Assembly (NCBI GenBank): GCA_014338405.1
Contig: JTDE01021153.1
Span: 1 to 64,000 of the forward strand
Direction of reading: 5' to 3'
Origin: Paragonimus skrjabini miyazakii
Lineage: Eukaryota > Platyhelminthes > Trematoda > Plagiorchiida > Troglotrematidae
DNA length: 64,000 bases
The notes under the pieces are model-generated. The model had not been told where the DNA came from and did no database searches. It saw nothing but the letters and a program-made list of their open reading frames with translations. Of this stretch, positions 41,601 through 50,900 are shown one piece after another. Position 1 is the first letter of the stretch. Every line of letters begins with the position of its first letter. The translations under genes and the position numbers were made by a program.

Positions 41601-42966
41601 TCTTCATGTACAAAAATACTTTCCTCCATAACCTCTATCTTATTTATGACTATCCTAGCTCCCCGTAGCTTGCGAGCCTATTCGCCGGCTCCCCTCTACG
41701 ACAAATCAAGACCTGTAGCCGGTGGTCGCCATCGTTGATGCATTTCACTTTGCGTACATTAATCAGTTAGACAGTTCTCACTATCGGAAGGAAATGAAGA
41801 TATCCCGGCACATTTTCAAAAGTCACAGATTCCAAACATTAGCAATGGAAAGATTTGAGCAGAGTATCTGTCTTTGCTGGTCAGCTAGTGCATTAACCAG
41901 CGCTCATCTTCTCTGGTAATTTATCCCATAAAGCCATCTGCTAAATTCCGCGAGCACGGTAGTGTGTGTATAAGTTGAACATACATTATGGTGTATATCT
42001 GTTTACAAATCACTTACGAATAAATTACGAAAATTCTGTTCATTATAGCCACAATAGGTGTTGTTCGTTAAGCAACAAGCAAGTATGCAAAACCTACTTG
42101 TTGCGATGGAGACTGGAAGATTAAACCTGGACAGATTCAACAAAACCATAAGATTATCATTAACCGTCTCGAGGTCCTTGTCAGCTAGACAAACTCTGGA
42201 TGTATCCTGGTGTTGTGAATTACGAAACTCAAGTGAACTGAAGCACTGCAGTAGGTGAAACATTTACGTAATTAGCATCTAACATAGAGCTGCAACCGTC
42301 AAGACCACGCGCAACTGTGCTTAGATTGTTCATCCAAGGAGTCAGGTAGAAGTATACCTTGGCATTACAATCACTCGCATTAATATGCACTGACAATCAA
42401 AACATCGATCCGAAAAACCTTCTGGGAGAAACACATTATCAACGTCACTTAAGAATCCGGTATAAGCTTTAGAATGAGTGTCTCGACTGTCATGCTTTTA
42501 GAATTCTGACGTATTTTAAATTGTAGATTACCTAGAGTTTCATAATCGTGACTATGTGGTTAATTGCGTTAATCGCACCGCCTTTGTTTCCTAACGATTA
42601 AGTCTCAGTGTGATCATATACGTCCTCGTTGATTGAATCAGGATCAATAAACGTGAAGCCCAAAAGCAGCAAGCCATCGTACGTCTAGGAGAGGATATTC
42701 AAGTGATTTATCAAAATATGTCAATGGCTGATCAGGTGCTCATCAGTGACGAAACCCGGATGCAAGTCAAACAACTGCCGTTGGACAGTAATACCCGTGA
42801 AATGACGGAAGAGTTGAAGCGCGTTCTGGATAAACAGTTGGGTCCTTCATGGCAGGTGGCTGTAGTGGATGGCAGCTACTGGATCACTCATACATACTTG
42901 CCGGGAACATCGTTCCAGTTTCTCATGGGTGAACGTGCGTATTTGTTTTGGAAAATACCAGACTGA
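20486..42966 (+). CDS. Tegumental EF-hand/dynein-light-chain protein (TAL/CaBP family), three exons
   Basis: Joined exons 20486-20602, 22220-22308 and 42642-42966 give 531 nt and a 176-residue protein. This is close to the roughly 180-190 residues usual for fluke tegument proteins of this kind. Residues 12-23 form a canonical EF-hand loop (DKDDSGIITIEE). Residues 46-57 form a second loop (DPENTGEISLEK) whose last ligand is lysine instead of glutamate, so it probably binds calcium weakly or not at all. Residues about 85-176 form a dynein-light-chain-like domain with GPSWQVAVVDGSYW. In this family the proteins sit in the tegument and bind calcium and calmodulin or dynein partners; function here is inferred. 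Splice sites are GTAAGC, GTAAGT and AG, and phases 0 and 2 join exactly. The ATG is supported by the paralogue. An upstream in-frame TTG at 20447 was rejected. Confidence 0.85.
20603..22219 (+). other. Intron 1 of TAL-type gene 1
   Basis: 1617 bp, GT at 20603 and AG at 22218-22219 after a T-rich tract (CAATTTTTTTTCTATACCAG). No transposon was recognised in it. Confidence 0.8.
22220..22308 (+). CDS. TAL-type gene 1, exon 2 (EF-hand 2)
   Basis: 89 nt, starting in phase 0 with CAATGG and ending GT before GTAAGT (phase 2). It encodes QWKTLFDPENTGEISLEK then YCEVFGLHPAQ. 22 of 30 residues match the paralogue. Confidence 0.88.
22590..22835 (+). other. Open frame in intron 2, no recognised function
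   Basis: 81 codons with no known domain; no flanking splice signals of note. It is probably chance or part of an unidentified repeat. Confidence 0.2.
23118..24621 (-). pseudogene. Decayed Penelope-like retroelement (RT plus GIY-YIG endonuclease)
   Basis: Minus-strand order follows a Penelope Pol. At 24621-24304 there is KRILYMGSAPQHKLARWLVQ and SFGLIEDLKVVNLAEKNHVFS, passing by frameshift into DIQSLFANVPLHEMFEFI. Near 24190-24110 is a degraded GVTMESPL block. At 24073-23678 is YKRYVDDIIIFAL, with the catalytic YVDD at 24061-24050, followed by CLPFLDILITQ and RKPIWTGQYTHFTSF. The GIY-YIG endonuclease follows at 23466-23363, and 23300-23118 is the C-terminal tail (LATGHRINAES.., LKPALCVQKQLYVSL). 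The palm aspartates are intact, but frameshifts and stops kill the element. No hammerhead motif was found at either end, although some Penelope elements carry one in their terminal repeats. Confidence 0.85.
23363..23466 (-). pseudogene. GIY-YIG endonuclease domain of the Penelope-like element
   Basis: The reading CVYQFVCNYDESYIGRIDR then RLSSRMKEHLPK matches the Penelope endonuclease pattern 'CVYQ-C--YIGRT-R-L--R-KEH'. It is followed by a stop. It is joined in frame upstream to a block with RRTIKRLVAFIKRAYNAAE. Confidence 0.7.
24660..26887. other. Intronic stretch without recognised element
   Basis: The minus-strand frame 26823-26527 (98 codons, starting MGKNGNTFFPTSIE) is the longest and looks protein-like. 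I recognise no family, and it has no partner exons. Otherwise nothing is supported. Confidence 0.35.
27008..27052 (-). ncRNA. Hammerhead ribozyme motif (SINE copy C)
   Basis: Minus sense: GCAGTA, CTGACGA, stem II GCTTT/AGAGC around AATG (one G-T pair), GAAA, palindromic ACTC/GAGT, GTC, TAGTGC. Stem I has one mismatch. The core is complete and cleavage is predicted between 27014 and 27013. This is the best-preserved minus-strand copy. Confidence 0.75.
27120..27219. other. Assembly gap of exactly 100 N
   Basis: Default-size scaffold gap inside the SINE. The left edge reads TTAACCACTG and the right edge AATTGACCTCAC, which are nearly contiguous in the other copies. The translated frame crossing it is meaningless. 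Confidence 0.95.
27379..28655. other. Intronic stretch without recognised element
   Basis: Frames at 28076-28342 and 28396-28605 on the plus strand adjoin the CR1-like relic and may be its upstream part, but no endonuclease or ORF1 motif is recognisable. Confidence 0.3.
28660..29150 (+). pseudogene. CR1-like reverse transcriptase relic
   Basis: The reading has VTKGHQGFR (motif 'QHGFR') near 28731, then AVDIGLAIDVGYSGFFNTFDIADHRILLGK from 28798 (motif A, where 'DFSKAFDSVDH' has become GFFNTFDIADH). It continues with LTWLDDYSFERSLT, then SGVP, a stop, and ESILGLVLFI. Motif C is YVGD at 29095-29106 instead of YADD. It is inactive. It belongs to a different copy, and probably a different subfamily, from the relic at 13290. 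Confidence 0.7.
29151..30929. other. Intronic stretch without recognised element
   Basis: The GC-richer piece at 29400-29640 looks like inserted repeat DNA, but no second copy or motif was found. Other frames show no domain. Confidence 0.3.
30930..31095 (-). mobile_element. SINE copy D, deleted, with a tail in both orientations
   Basis: The left part is minus-sense SINE: tail (CATATTCCCAGGAACTTTC) and a ruined hammerhead (GTCAGTAATGCATATGC near 31017-31033). After a deletion, the right part (TGATGATCAACTTGTAACAT, then CCCTACTACTCGTCAG) is tail in plus orientation. The tRNA-like head is gone. It independently shows the inverted-tail arrangement seen in copy C. Confidence 0.55.
31096..32714. 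other. Intronic stretch without recognised element
   Basis: Frames at 31299-31517, 32028-32306 and 32649-32416 (minus) have no recognised domain. Confidence 0.35.
32715..32985 (-). mobile_element. SINE copy E (hammerhead deleted)
   Basis: The tail (ACTGGTCGCAGCTACCGCAT, CCAGTCGGCCCCTTTCG), a short remnant of the ribozyme region (AAGCACTAGATTAAAGC), and the head with CATGAGGCAACGGTGTTGA and the end CGCTTGTGAGTA are all minus sense. About 10-15 bases covering the CTGACGA core are deleted. Box B is degraded. Confidence 0.65.
33013..33290 (+). mobile_element. tRNA-Ile-like SINE or tRNA pseudogene
   Basis: 33013-33085 has tRNA features. They are box A-like TAGCTTGGTTGG, then AGCGC, then an anticodon arm CCGTA-GTTATAA-TACGG (five perfect pairs; loop as in tRNA-Ile with anticodon TAT), AGGTC, and a box B-like AGTTCGGATAT. 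The T arm and acceptor do not pair well, so it is not a working tRNA. Unrelated sequence continues to a GCAATAAAAATCG near 33266, which may be the tail of a tRNA-derived SINE. It is distinct from the hammerhead SINE family next to it. Confidence 0.45.
33547..33761 (-). repeat. Dispersed repeat (copy 2 of 2)
   Basis: Reverse complement of 6267-6481. See that entry for anchors. A weaker match may continue past one end (TTCCGTTGATTCGTTG here, TTCCGTTGGACTTGTT there). Confidence 0.65.
33762..35239. other. Intronic stretch, possible 3' part of a Gypsy relic
   Basis: It lies downstream (minus sense) of the integrase relic, so the rest of Pol and an LTR might be expected. I could not identify either. 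Minus-strand frames such as 34196-33945 and 35218-35006 have no recognised domain. Confidence 0.3.
35240..35520 (-). pseudogene. Ty3/Gypsy integrase core relic
   Basis: Minus-sense reading: YTNHFVKWSTTIPLPKC (family 'CVDRFTRWP', with the first catalytic aspartate changed to asparagine), a stop, then LGRWVAQFGCQIVVTTDGGS, QFERHFTALLDTLGCKHSRT and NHLTANGIAEL. The second catalytic aspartate (TTDGGSQFE) and the glutamate (GIAEL, family 'GMVER') are present. The stop and the altered first aspartate make it non-functional. Confidence 0.8.
35636..35683 (-). repeat. tRNA-like 5' half inserted in Gypsy pol
   Basis: Minus sense GGCTTCGTAGCTCAGCTGGT then AGAGCA is an excellent tRNA acceptor/D-arm with box A TAGCTCAGCTGG (35672-35661). 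No matching anticodon arm or box B follows, so it is a tRNA fragment or SINE head, not a tRNA gene. It lies just where the Gypsy RT N-terminus breaks off. Confidence 0.5.
35684..35980 (-). pseudogene. Gypsy protease-RT linker and RT N-terminus relic
   Basis: Minus sense: DFLIDRRRRPLIDSS (family 'DVKRRRLID'), LSIPGTHATV, EQFVDSFTQLSQTV, then across a stop THHICTKGPPVSA and PRRLAPNKL (family 'HHIVTTGPPVFARPRRLAP'). The RT palm is absent: between here and the integrase nearly all of RT and RNase H has been deleted. Confidence 0.7.
36054..36338 (-). pseudogene. Ty3/Gypsy protease relic
   Basis: The minus frame contains MFLLDTGAQVTVFPSTND with an intact DTGA at 36173-36162, then LQLRTTNGTPI. This is the retropepsin active-site region of flatworm Gypsy Pol (family 'FLVDTGAQISVVP' and 'NGTPI-TYG'). 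It is in the expected order after gag and before RT. Confidence 0.8.
36345..36860 (-). pseudogene. Ty3/Gypsy gag C-terminal relic
   Basis: Minus-sense fragments resemble the capsid C-terminal part of flatworm Gypsy gag: PSEKVQLQQLLHDIRLVEK, HVAEFLLREFRPKIFP and YAETAKSTDQVVKRLQPIL. The expected CCHC zinc knuckles are only vaguely seen before the protease. Together with the protease, RT linker and integrase it forms one element in correct minus-strand order, from about 36860 to 35240. Confidence 0.5.
36861..42641. other. Rest of intron 2, unassigned
   Basis: 38784-40000 has several long pyrimidine-rich minus-strand frames (for example 39994-39638) and GC-rich blocks. It could be LTR or leader sequence of the Gypsy relic, but no second LTR was found. 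The plus frame 38297-38488 and the 42003-42263 region show no known domain. 40200-42600 is AT-rich and featureless to me. Confidence 0.3.
42642..42966 (+). CDS. TAL-type gene 1, exon 3 (dynein-light-chain-like domain)
   Basis: 325 nt after AG at 42640-42641; its first G completes the GT left by exon 2 (Val). The 107 codons run INKREAQKQQAIVRLGED.., then a dynein-light-chain-like domain with TREMTEELKRVLDKQLGPSW and VVDGSYWITHTYLPG, ending WKIPD and TGA. The terminal hydrophobic 'AYLFWKIPD' fits the end of this family. A weak AATATA polyadenylation-like site is at 43018-43023; no AATAAA was seen within about 900 bases. Confidence 0.85.
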
Positions 42967-45239
42967 GTTGAGTTTCTTCTTTCTCAACCTGAGCAAAACA
43001 TTGTGCTAATATGAACTAATATACAGGTAACCACATTTTGCGTGATATCGTGAGACTTCAATTCATACAATTTGACGGCGGAAGCAAAAAAGCTCAGAAC
43101 GCAAGATTATTCTATCTTGGTGTCCGTTTGAATGTTCATTCTTCATTTATCTTTGAGTGTGCTTTAATATAAAAGTAAGAATTTTTAAAGGGTTCCGTTA
43201 GAAACAATTATAATTAACGTCAACTAAAAGCCTTATTCTGAAAGACAATTCATTTTAAATGACCACAAACAGAGTTTTCCAGTACATATTTTCATTATGC
43301 ACTTTTGTGTCTTCTGTGACCGCGTGACGTGTAAGTACGAAATGATATTGCCGTAACGTGAAGAAATGTTTAAAATGTAATATTAGGTCGTAAATCTTGA
43401 CAGTCGACATTGTGTGGATTTAGAGTAAAATCCCTTTCAAGCTTGCTGACTCAGTACAACCAAACCTCAGTAGGAACGCTGGTTTTCGGTTCATTAAACC
43501 AGGGTCTACTACACAATATCACGGATGACCTCGGAAACAAAACCATTTATCTAATAACGGCATCTTACTAAAAAGCAAACATTAGACCATATAAATCGGT
43601 AGAACATACACAGAGCAGCCCTCTTCAAGCGTCCATTGGGCAGGCGTACTGTATGCAACATGCACACACCCGGTTAGAACGCTTTGTACCAAGTAGGTCA
43701 ACATAACTGGATTATCCTCAATTGTAAGATAAACAGATGAACGCCTCGACAATGCTACTCAAGTAAGGTATGAATGAGTCAGCTACTCAAACACATATGA
43801 TTCGATAGCATGCAGAACTCAACACGTCGAACAACTAAAGAGAAACTATTAATTATACATGTTTGGATGTACAAACTTTTATTTAATACTGTAGGATGCA
43901 TGGCATCTAACCGACCAATTCGTGCTGTTGGTATGGTGTATTGAATGATGAGAAGTAAACAGATCTGACTGACATTTAACGTGACTGTTCAGTAACAACT
44001 GGCAGTATAATTGATCAATAAGAATGCAACATGATTGACAATTTAAGTTGAGACAATAATGAAGAAACAGACGGAAGATAAAATGAGCCAGTGCCACATC
44101 ACTGACAAGTACACTCCCGGGAAAAGTCAAATTTACAGGTAATTCTTAGTAAAAAAAATACACATAGCCATTGTTAAGAAACAGAATGTTGATGTTCACG
44201 TAACTTTTATGAGCCGTTACTGAGAACACCATTTAGAAGTAATTTGAATGTGCTCTGTTAGCACATATCCCTGTCTCTGAACCATTAGTGCGATAATGGT
44301 CTGTATATCACACAGAAGATGAGCAAGTTGGAAAACATTATTATATCAAATGAGAAGTTGCATCAATTGAAAAACAGGTAACATTTGTATGAGAAAATAC
44401 AGTAGAGGAAGTGCACAGAATTTTGGGCGCCACAATATAGCCACAATACCTGTGATTGAAGTCTACAATCTGGTCTACATTTAACCACAGTATAGACGAC
44501 ACTATACCTAATTGTATGCATATTAGTCTAATGGCAACATCTTACCTGACAACAGTGCTTGATCAGAATCGAGCGGTGGTATCATCATTGAAGTTCGAGT
44601 GAAATAGCATGAATTCGTTTGAAAGATACCAAATCCAACTGGCGTAGTGAGAACCATTGATCGCACTATACTACTTGCACCACTGCTATTCAAGATTGGG
44701 GCGAGAGCACGGATTTTGTTATTTAAATATCCGCAAGAAAAATACAAAAAGGAACATCGGAGTGCAGCATTGCATGAAATGATTATCGGAAAATGCTTGT
44801 TAATCATTTATCGACAAACAATGACCCCATTTAGTCTCCAGTCAATACGTTTCTAGTTGCTGATAAGCATTATAAATTCGAACGGGAGCCAATCATAAAT
44901 TTTGGGTTTCTGTTCAACTCAAAACACCAGCAGGAACAGCTGGTACAGACGCGGCAACAAACTAGGAAGATTCGTAAGTAGTTTGATGGAGGAACAGGGA
45001 ACTTTCGTTTGAGGGAATGAGACGGCAGTGATTCGTTTACTTTAATGCTAATCAAACTGAAAACCAGACCGTAAGAAGATGACGGTTTCGTTCAGTTCAC
45101 TATGTCGCTGCAGTCTGTTACTTTACAGGTTGAAACAAAATGCATAATGGTTATCTGCTAGTGACTGTTTGCTGGACTGTAAAAAATGATTAAATAAGCG
45201 AAGATACATCGGTTTTCTAGACTGAACATAAGCCACATT
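42967..45239. other. Intergenic stretch without recognised feature
   Basis: It contains the 3' UTR of gene 1 at its start. Frames at 44130-43879 (minus), 44807-44523 (minus) and 44647-44856 have no domain. Confidence 0.35.
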
Positions 45240-45420
45240 TGATCTCTCTTTTCAATTCGCAAACATCATCTGGCTTCGAGTTTTGCTCCTGTTAGTGTTC
45301 GTCACTGATACATATAATTGCCACTGCCGCAATTTGAAGTTTCTTCATGCTTTCCTGAGAACCGTATTGACCATTGTTCCAGTGACCTAACGATAAACAT
45401 AACCGAGTTATAATATATCG
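45240..45420 (-). mobile_element. SINE copy F, decayed
   Basis: Minus sense: head near 45360-45420, box B-like remnant at about 45330-45340, CCACTGCCGC on the plus strand, and a broken hammerhead at 45253-45302 (GTGACGA for CTGACGA, CAAAA for CGAAA). It is older than copies A to C. Confidence 0.55.
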
Positions 45421-47689
45421 GAAAGTTTGGCCGCAAAATCATCTTACCCGATCTTTCATGTAGGAGACACGTCTACTACTTGTTAACTACAATCCACGTG
45501 ATTATGGAAGACACCCTCAAGTGTGAGCGTTGTCCCAATCGAAACTGACCATTTCCGGTTTACTCATGCATGATCCATCATGACATTCATTCCGGAAATA
45601 ATAAGAGTTTTGGAAATGTGAAAAACCATTAAAACAAAATTGTGTTAAAATATAAACCAATAAGCATAAATCCAACACATTCATTCAGGCACGAAACGAA
45701 ATCATTTCAACTAGCCCCGACTTACTCCAGATGACCGTGTTGCCAGCAGATTTAGAATAGCATCCAAAAAATTGCTACAAGTCTACGTCTGAATACACCC
45801 GCTGCTAGCGCAATATAAGTATGGTTAAACAAAAGCTTCATGTTTGTTCGTTAGCAGTAAAATAGCACTGTTCGCATTTCTGGCAACATTTTCTCTGTCA
45901 CAACTTCAGTGAGTATCCTGAATTTTTTAAGCGTAAACCTAAGAATGTGCTTTTGAGGATACTACAGTTGACGCTCCGCTTTTTAGATCAAGCTGAGGTC
46001 GTCTCTGACATGACGCTAATAGATAAACAAACACTTCAGTCAAGCTTTTCGTCAGTGTAGATTGAGAATAAAACATTAAACCATGCATTATGACTCTACT
46101 GTCTATTCATCTAATCATTTTAATACATTTGATAAAGAAGTGTCGACAAGTTAGAATGCTAAACACAAGCTAACTGATCACCGGAGAGTTAAACAAAAAG
46201 AGAAATCTCTCCAAATGAAGCATCCCAGACCATCGAGTTTGTGTATCAAGTGTTTTGTTGACTATAAAACCATTTGGGTGCAGTTCGCTTAATGACTGAT
46301 ATTTTCTGACGTCACCGTTCCTGGACCTCGTTAGTAAACGGTTGTTTATAAAAGTACTGTAGGCACGGCGCGTGACCAATGTACATCTGTTTAAATTCAA
46401 CGTTTGTTCAACGAATTAGTTGCCGTTCAGTCGTGCAAAGTGTGAATATCACTTCGAAAAACTTCCATTTATTACAGACTGCACACCATTCACCACAGTT
46501 TCTTCATTAACATCTACTAGTATCCGGGGTACTTACTACCTACGAGGTTTCCAGAATGAATGGTAAGAATAACAGCCCACCTAGAAAAAAACTTTAGGCA
46601 AGCGGTTAGTTGTAATATGACAGACGGCAGCCTATCATCAACTTTTATAGTATAACACCCGTCTTCAGTATGTCTGTTGAACGATATACTCGACACCTAT
46701 GAAATTTCATATGCAATGAGTACAAAAGCAGAGGCTGACTGGTTTTAATGTGAACGAATCTCAAAAAGAGAATACGGTCAGCTTTCTCAACACCATGAAA
46801 ATGATAGTAGTTTCGTCACGTATATGTGACACCTATCTCTGCACGTACATGACTGCAACGCGTTTCTTCTGAATTGAGAACGGAGTTGACATGCGGGTCC
46901 ATGGGATGATATCATGTTTGCTTTGTCGTTTTAGATCATTTGCTTTTGGTCACAACGACATATTTGCCCGTTTAACCACCATTGCTATCCGGCTGGACCA
47001 CTTTTTTAATTGTGAGGGCTGCGATCTGGTGTTATTGACGTTCGAAGTGAACTTAACCAAATGCCCTTATACGCATCAGCGATCATAACCTTGTTCAGAC
47101 AGAACAGGGGTGGAGCAACCGACAAAGCTAGCGCTATCCAACCACGAATGTCCATCGTACATTGAGAAGTTTTCCGAATACGATTGAAAATATTTGTATT
47201 AAGGCCTGACCGTAGTTTTAACCATTACTTGCTCCAATAGGGCACTGTTGATGAACCTAACGGTACTGTCGCCGATATACGTTGAACAGTGGTCAAAATA
47301 ATTTTGAAACCAGGCACAAGTGAAGTGACATAAAACAATAAATTGTTCTGTTTAGCATACCAGTTGTATTCAGTACTTCATCCGTGTTATCCCATTCCAT
47401 ATAATAAATCGTACTTATTTGTTGAATCACTTTCAACTGAACAACTTCGACTGACCTTTTCATTAGAAAAGTAATGAAACTTCCAGTTATTCCATGTTTG
47501 AAAACCACTGAGGAAGGAAACAATGTAATCCACTGTTATCAAAAAGCACCATTATAAAGTATATGACCTATATCAGATGAATCACTCTGTACATTACGCA
47601 GTTCATTTGCAGTAAATCATATTTACTTTTGAAAACGAACGCTATCTGAAATTCACTGTCACCCGTCTGTAGGTTCTGCCTTTCCGTGC
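45421..47689. other. Intergenic stretch without recognised feature
   Basis: Frames at 46400-46170 (minus), 46891-47088 and 47523-47293 (minus) show no recognised domain. Confidence 0.35.
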
Positions 47690-47900
47690 ACTTTTCGCCC
47701 AGTCCTTGTCGATAAGAAACACTTAGTCGGGTTTGTTTATTTTTAGAGCTTGAAAGTAGTGTGTACCCATGTCACTGCAGGGATTTGACATCTAACCACG
47801 CTTTCTTGAGGCAACCGTGCTTATAACCTAGCCACAGATCTCATATTAAACACGACACAATTGTCATGTACACATTCGCTTGAAAGTAGCTATTGAAATC
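47690..47900 (-). mobile_element. SINE copy G, decayed
   Basis: Head end CATTCGCTTGAAAGTAGC, TTGAGGCAACCGTG and GTCACTGCAGGGATTTGAC match the other copies in minus sense. The ribozyme region is only vaguely recognisable (AAGAAACACTTAGTCGGGTT). Confidence 0.55.
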
Positions 47901-50900
47901 ATGAAAACGACAAAGTAGTGAACAAGACGTGTTTTCTGTGTCTGATCATCAGGCAAATCACAACACAGTAACTATGGAAACAGTAACAAGAGTGTCTCAA
48001 AAACTGTCAACCAAAGTTTTGGGCTGCCTGTTTGTTATCAGCTGAAGCAACCTACCCTGCCGCTTAGTTGTGCGCGAGTTTCCGTTCAACACCTACTAGC
48101 ATGTCACAACTCAAAGACAAACTTCCATGTTCTACAACCAGCTGTTGTGTGCACTCATTTGTTTGCTCGTGTCGACTACCATAAATTGGCCGTAATACAA
48201 AGCGGTTGTCTGATACAGTGTGTGAACATCATCCTGAATGGTTGAACAGTGGTGCAACTAAAGCGGCTTCCAGCACGAGGTTTGTCCATTTGACCCATTC
48301 CAATCATTCTGTCAGTAAGAGAGATACTTTCCAGATTGTCTGTCAAGTGCCAAGAAATCGATCAAAGTGGTGAGATTCCAAATGTTGAACGTTACCGAGG
48401 CCATTAGTATCCGATTGCTCAGTCCTGACATCTTCGCTCATAAAATGTTCGTACGGACACTTAATCTCCGATGCCCCACAATTTGGGACACTGATTGCGT
48501 AAATGGCAACAAGCACGCAGTCCACAACCTTTATTGACGGTTTTTCTGAAGCACCCTAGCTATTTTTTCCATATGCGTATTCGTTTGTGTGTGATGCTGA
48601 CATTAACGATCTCCTCTACATGAGGCTTAGTGACTGTCCTGTAACCCATGGCTTAAAGTCCTGCTTTGATGAGAAACCCACGAGTGACTTTGTGTATTCC
48701 GCTATCCGTATCAAATAAACCGCCAACTGCTTATCAGTTAATAAGCTTCGTTTGATTGAGTACCACTTACCATAACATATGTGGGTGGTTTTTGTTTCAA
48801 CTGCTAACAGTTAGAACTTTCCCACGTAAACCAGTGTGACACAAAGATATTAAATCATCACACACGCGCTCTCTTTGACAACGTCAACCACCGATGTTAG
48901 AATGCTGCAAATAGAAGGTTGTTTTGTAGTTAATGCATAGTCACGTGACCAGGCGAACAGCTTTAGCATGAGTTACGATCTCTGTTGAGAAGAACCGCGT
49001 AAAAAACATACATTTCGTGTGTGTTTCGATAACAAGCCGAATGCAACACGACTTTGCGTGGATGAATGTGCTTCGAAAGATAGTATATTAGTAGATTAAA
49101 GGACTCAGCTGGACTTGTCAGTTCCATTCGATTCATAAAGACTAGTAGCTTAATGACAAACATGTAAACTGTAAAATGTCGGCTGCGTAACCAACTTACC
49201 TGGGATGTGCAGGCAACACCATAGGATATTCAGTGTTTTGAATTGCTTTTGAGTAGATAGATTGTGAGAGTCTCTTCGGTTTCCAGCACACACACCCTCT
49301 GACCAGTCTCAGTTTCATCTCAGAGACTCCATAGGTCTGCTTGACTAGGTCCATTAAGCTAATCAAATGATATGATAACCAACTGCGTAGTATTCGGAAC
49401 GATACAGGCCCTTATCGAACTTGAAGTTAACCATTTCGGATACACTTCCGGGTACGTTCCCAAAACCATCATAGTGAGCGCATTTCATGGGAACAGACGA
49501 TACAGTAGAATGGTAAAAAGCAACATGGACAGACAAGTTAGGTTTGTGATTGACACTGTCGATCTAATTAAAGACCGACTTACTCGTAGGGTACTTTTAA
49601 AATTTCGTTTCATTTTTATTTTCCGGTGTAAATTTGAGATTTGTTAATCTATTTCACATCGGATAGTTTATGCTGTGTGCATCACCATGAAAACATTCTT
49701 GGTTGTCTTACACCAGGTATACGGGACGGATACATATATGAGGAGGAAGTGGGCTTATGTTAAGTCCACCTAGGAGCTTCTCTGGATTGCGACTTTGGCT
49801 CATTGTCCCGGTCTGTTTGAAAGTGCATGTCTGTGTTTGTGATAAAGTTGTTTGAGCGTTGATGCTTCAGGTGTGCGAATGTTTTGGATTGTAGTCGCAA
49901 TTCATTACCGTGGTGTTTCCTAACAAATCTTGAAGTACGGCTGCAGGTGTCCCTTTTTATTTTCAGAGGAGTTTTACATTCGACGGCCAAACAGAAATCA
50001 GCGACGACCATAGGGTTTCACAACGTCACATTTGAAGTACTCACTTCTCACAAGGTATTCAACTATATTCTCATTTTAAACAAACAGAAGGCATATCTGT
50101 CCTGATGTCGCAATGTCGAAGGTCACAGGATATTAGTGTCAAACGCTGTGCCAATATGGCTCTTTGGTAATCAGACCCTGGAGCTCTTAATTAAAATGAA
50201 CGAGGAGAAAAATCATTCTAGCTGAACAGAGAGAACATGCATGTCGTGAAATGTCAACATCTCAGTTTACACTCATCAATCGTTTTAGTAAAACCAACCA
50301 ACCTTTCAAGATGGACATTGCAACAACAGGTAAACTGACCAAGTAAATAGTGTTTACCTCCCTTGTTCTACTAGTGCAATCAGTAACATAACATGAATAG
50401 TGATTGTATCAGCACTTTCTGTGCGCACAAAACTGGTCAATATTGTCTGATTAGCACTGCTTCATGAATAGTACGCAGTTTCAGGTTAGTATTACATACT
50501 AATATCTTGAGCGGTCTGACCAGGTCAAGTAGGTGACCGTCTGTTGGGAGGTTGTTTCGACCGATAAAGTTGAGGTCTTCTAGCTTGTTACAGACAACAA
50601 ATTTTAACAATGTAGTTGATAACCCTCTTAGAAGTGTGTTCCCTTATACGTTGATGCAAGCACCAATCCACTTTGCCGATTTCGCCGTCATTACAACTGT
50701 AATTGAAGTGGTGTATTACGTGAGTGACAGGTTGATCGATTGTGTCTGTCAGCGTTATACAGATTCAACTCACCAATGTGTAGCAAAACGCGCATTTGGG
50801 TGGTTGGATAAGTGTGTTGCACTGTCGACATCATTATGTAACTCATGTTATTGATCTGATGATCATTCTTGAACTGAATTAGCAGAAAAATGTACTTTTT

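Larger units (their letters stand above)
22309..42641 (+). other. Intron 2 of TAL-type gene 1 (20.3 kb, transposon-filled)
   Basis: It runs from GTAAGTTTCT to TTGATTGAATCAG. It contains a Penelope-like element, three SINE copies, a CR1 relic, a tRNA-like SINE, a dispersed repeat, Gypsy gag/protease/integrase relics and one 100-N gap. The acceptor's pyrimidine tract is weak. Attribution of exon 3 to this gene rests on order, strand, phase and domain content, not on transcript data. Confidence 0.65.
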
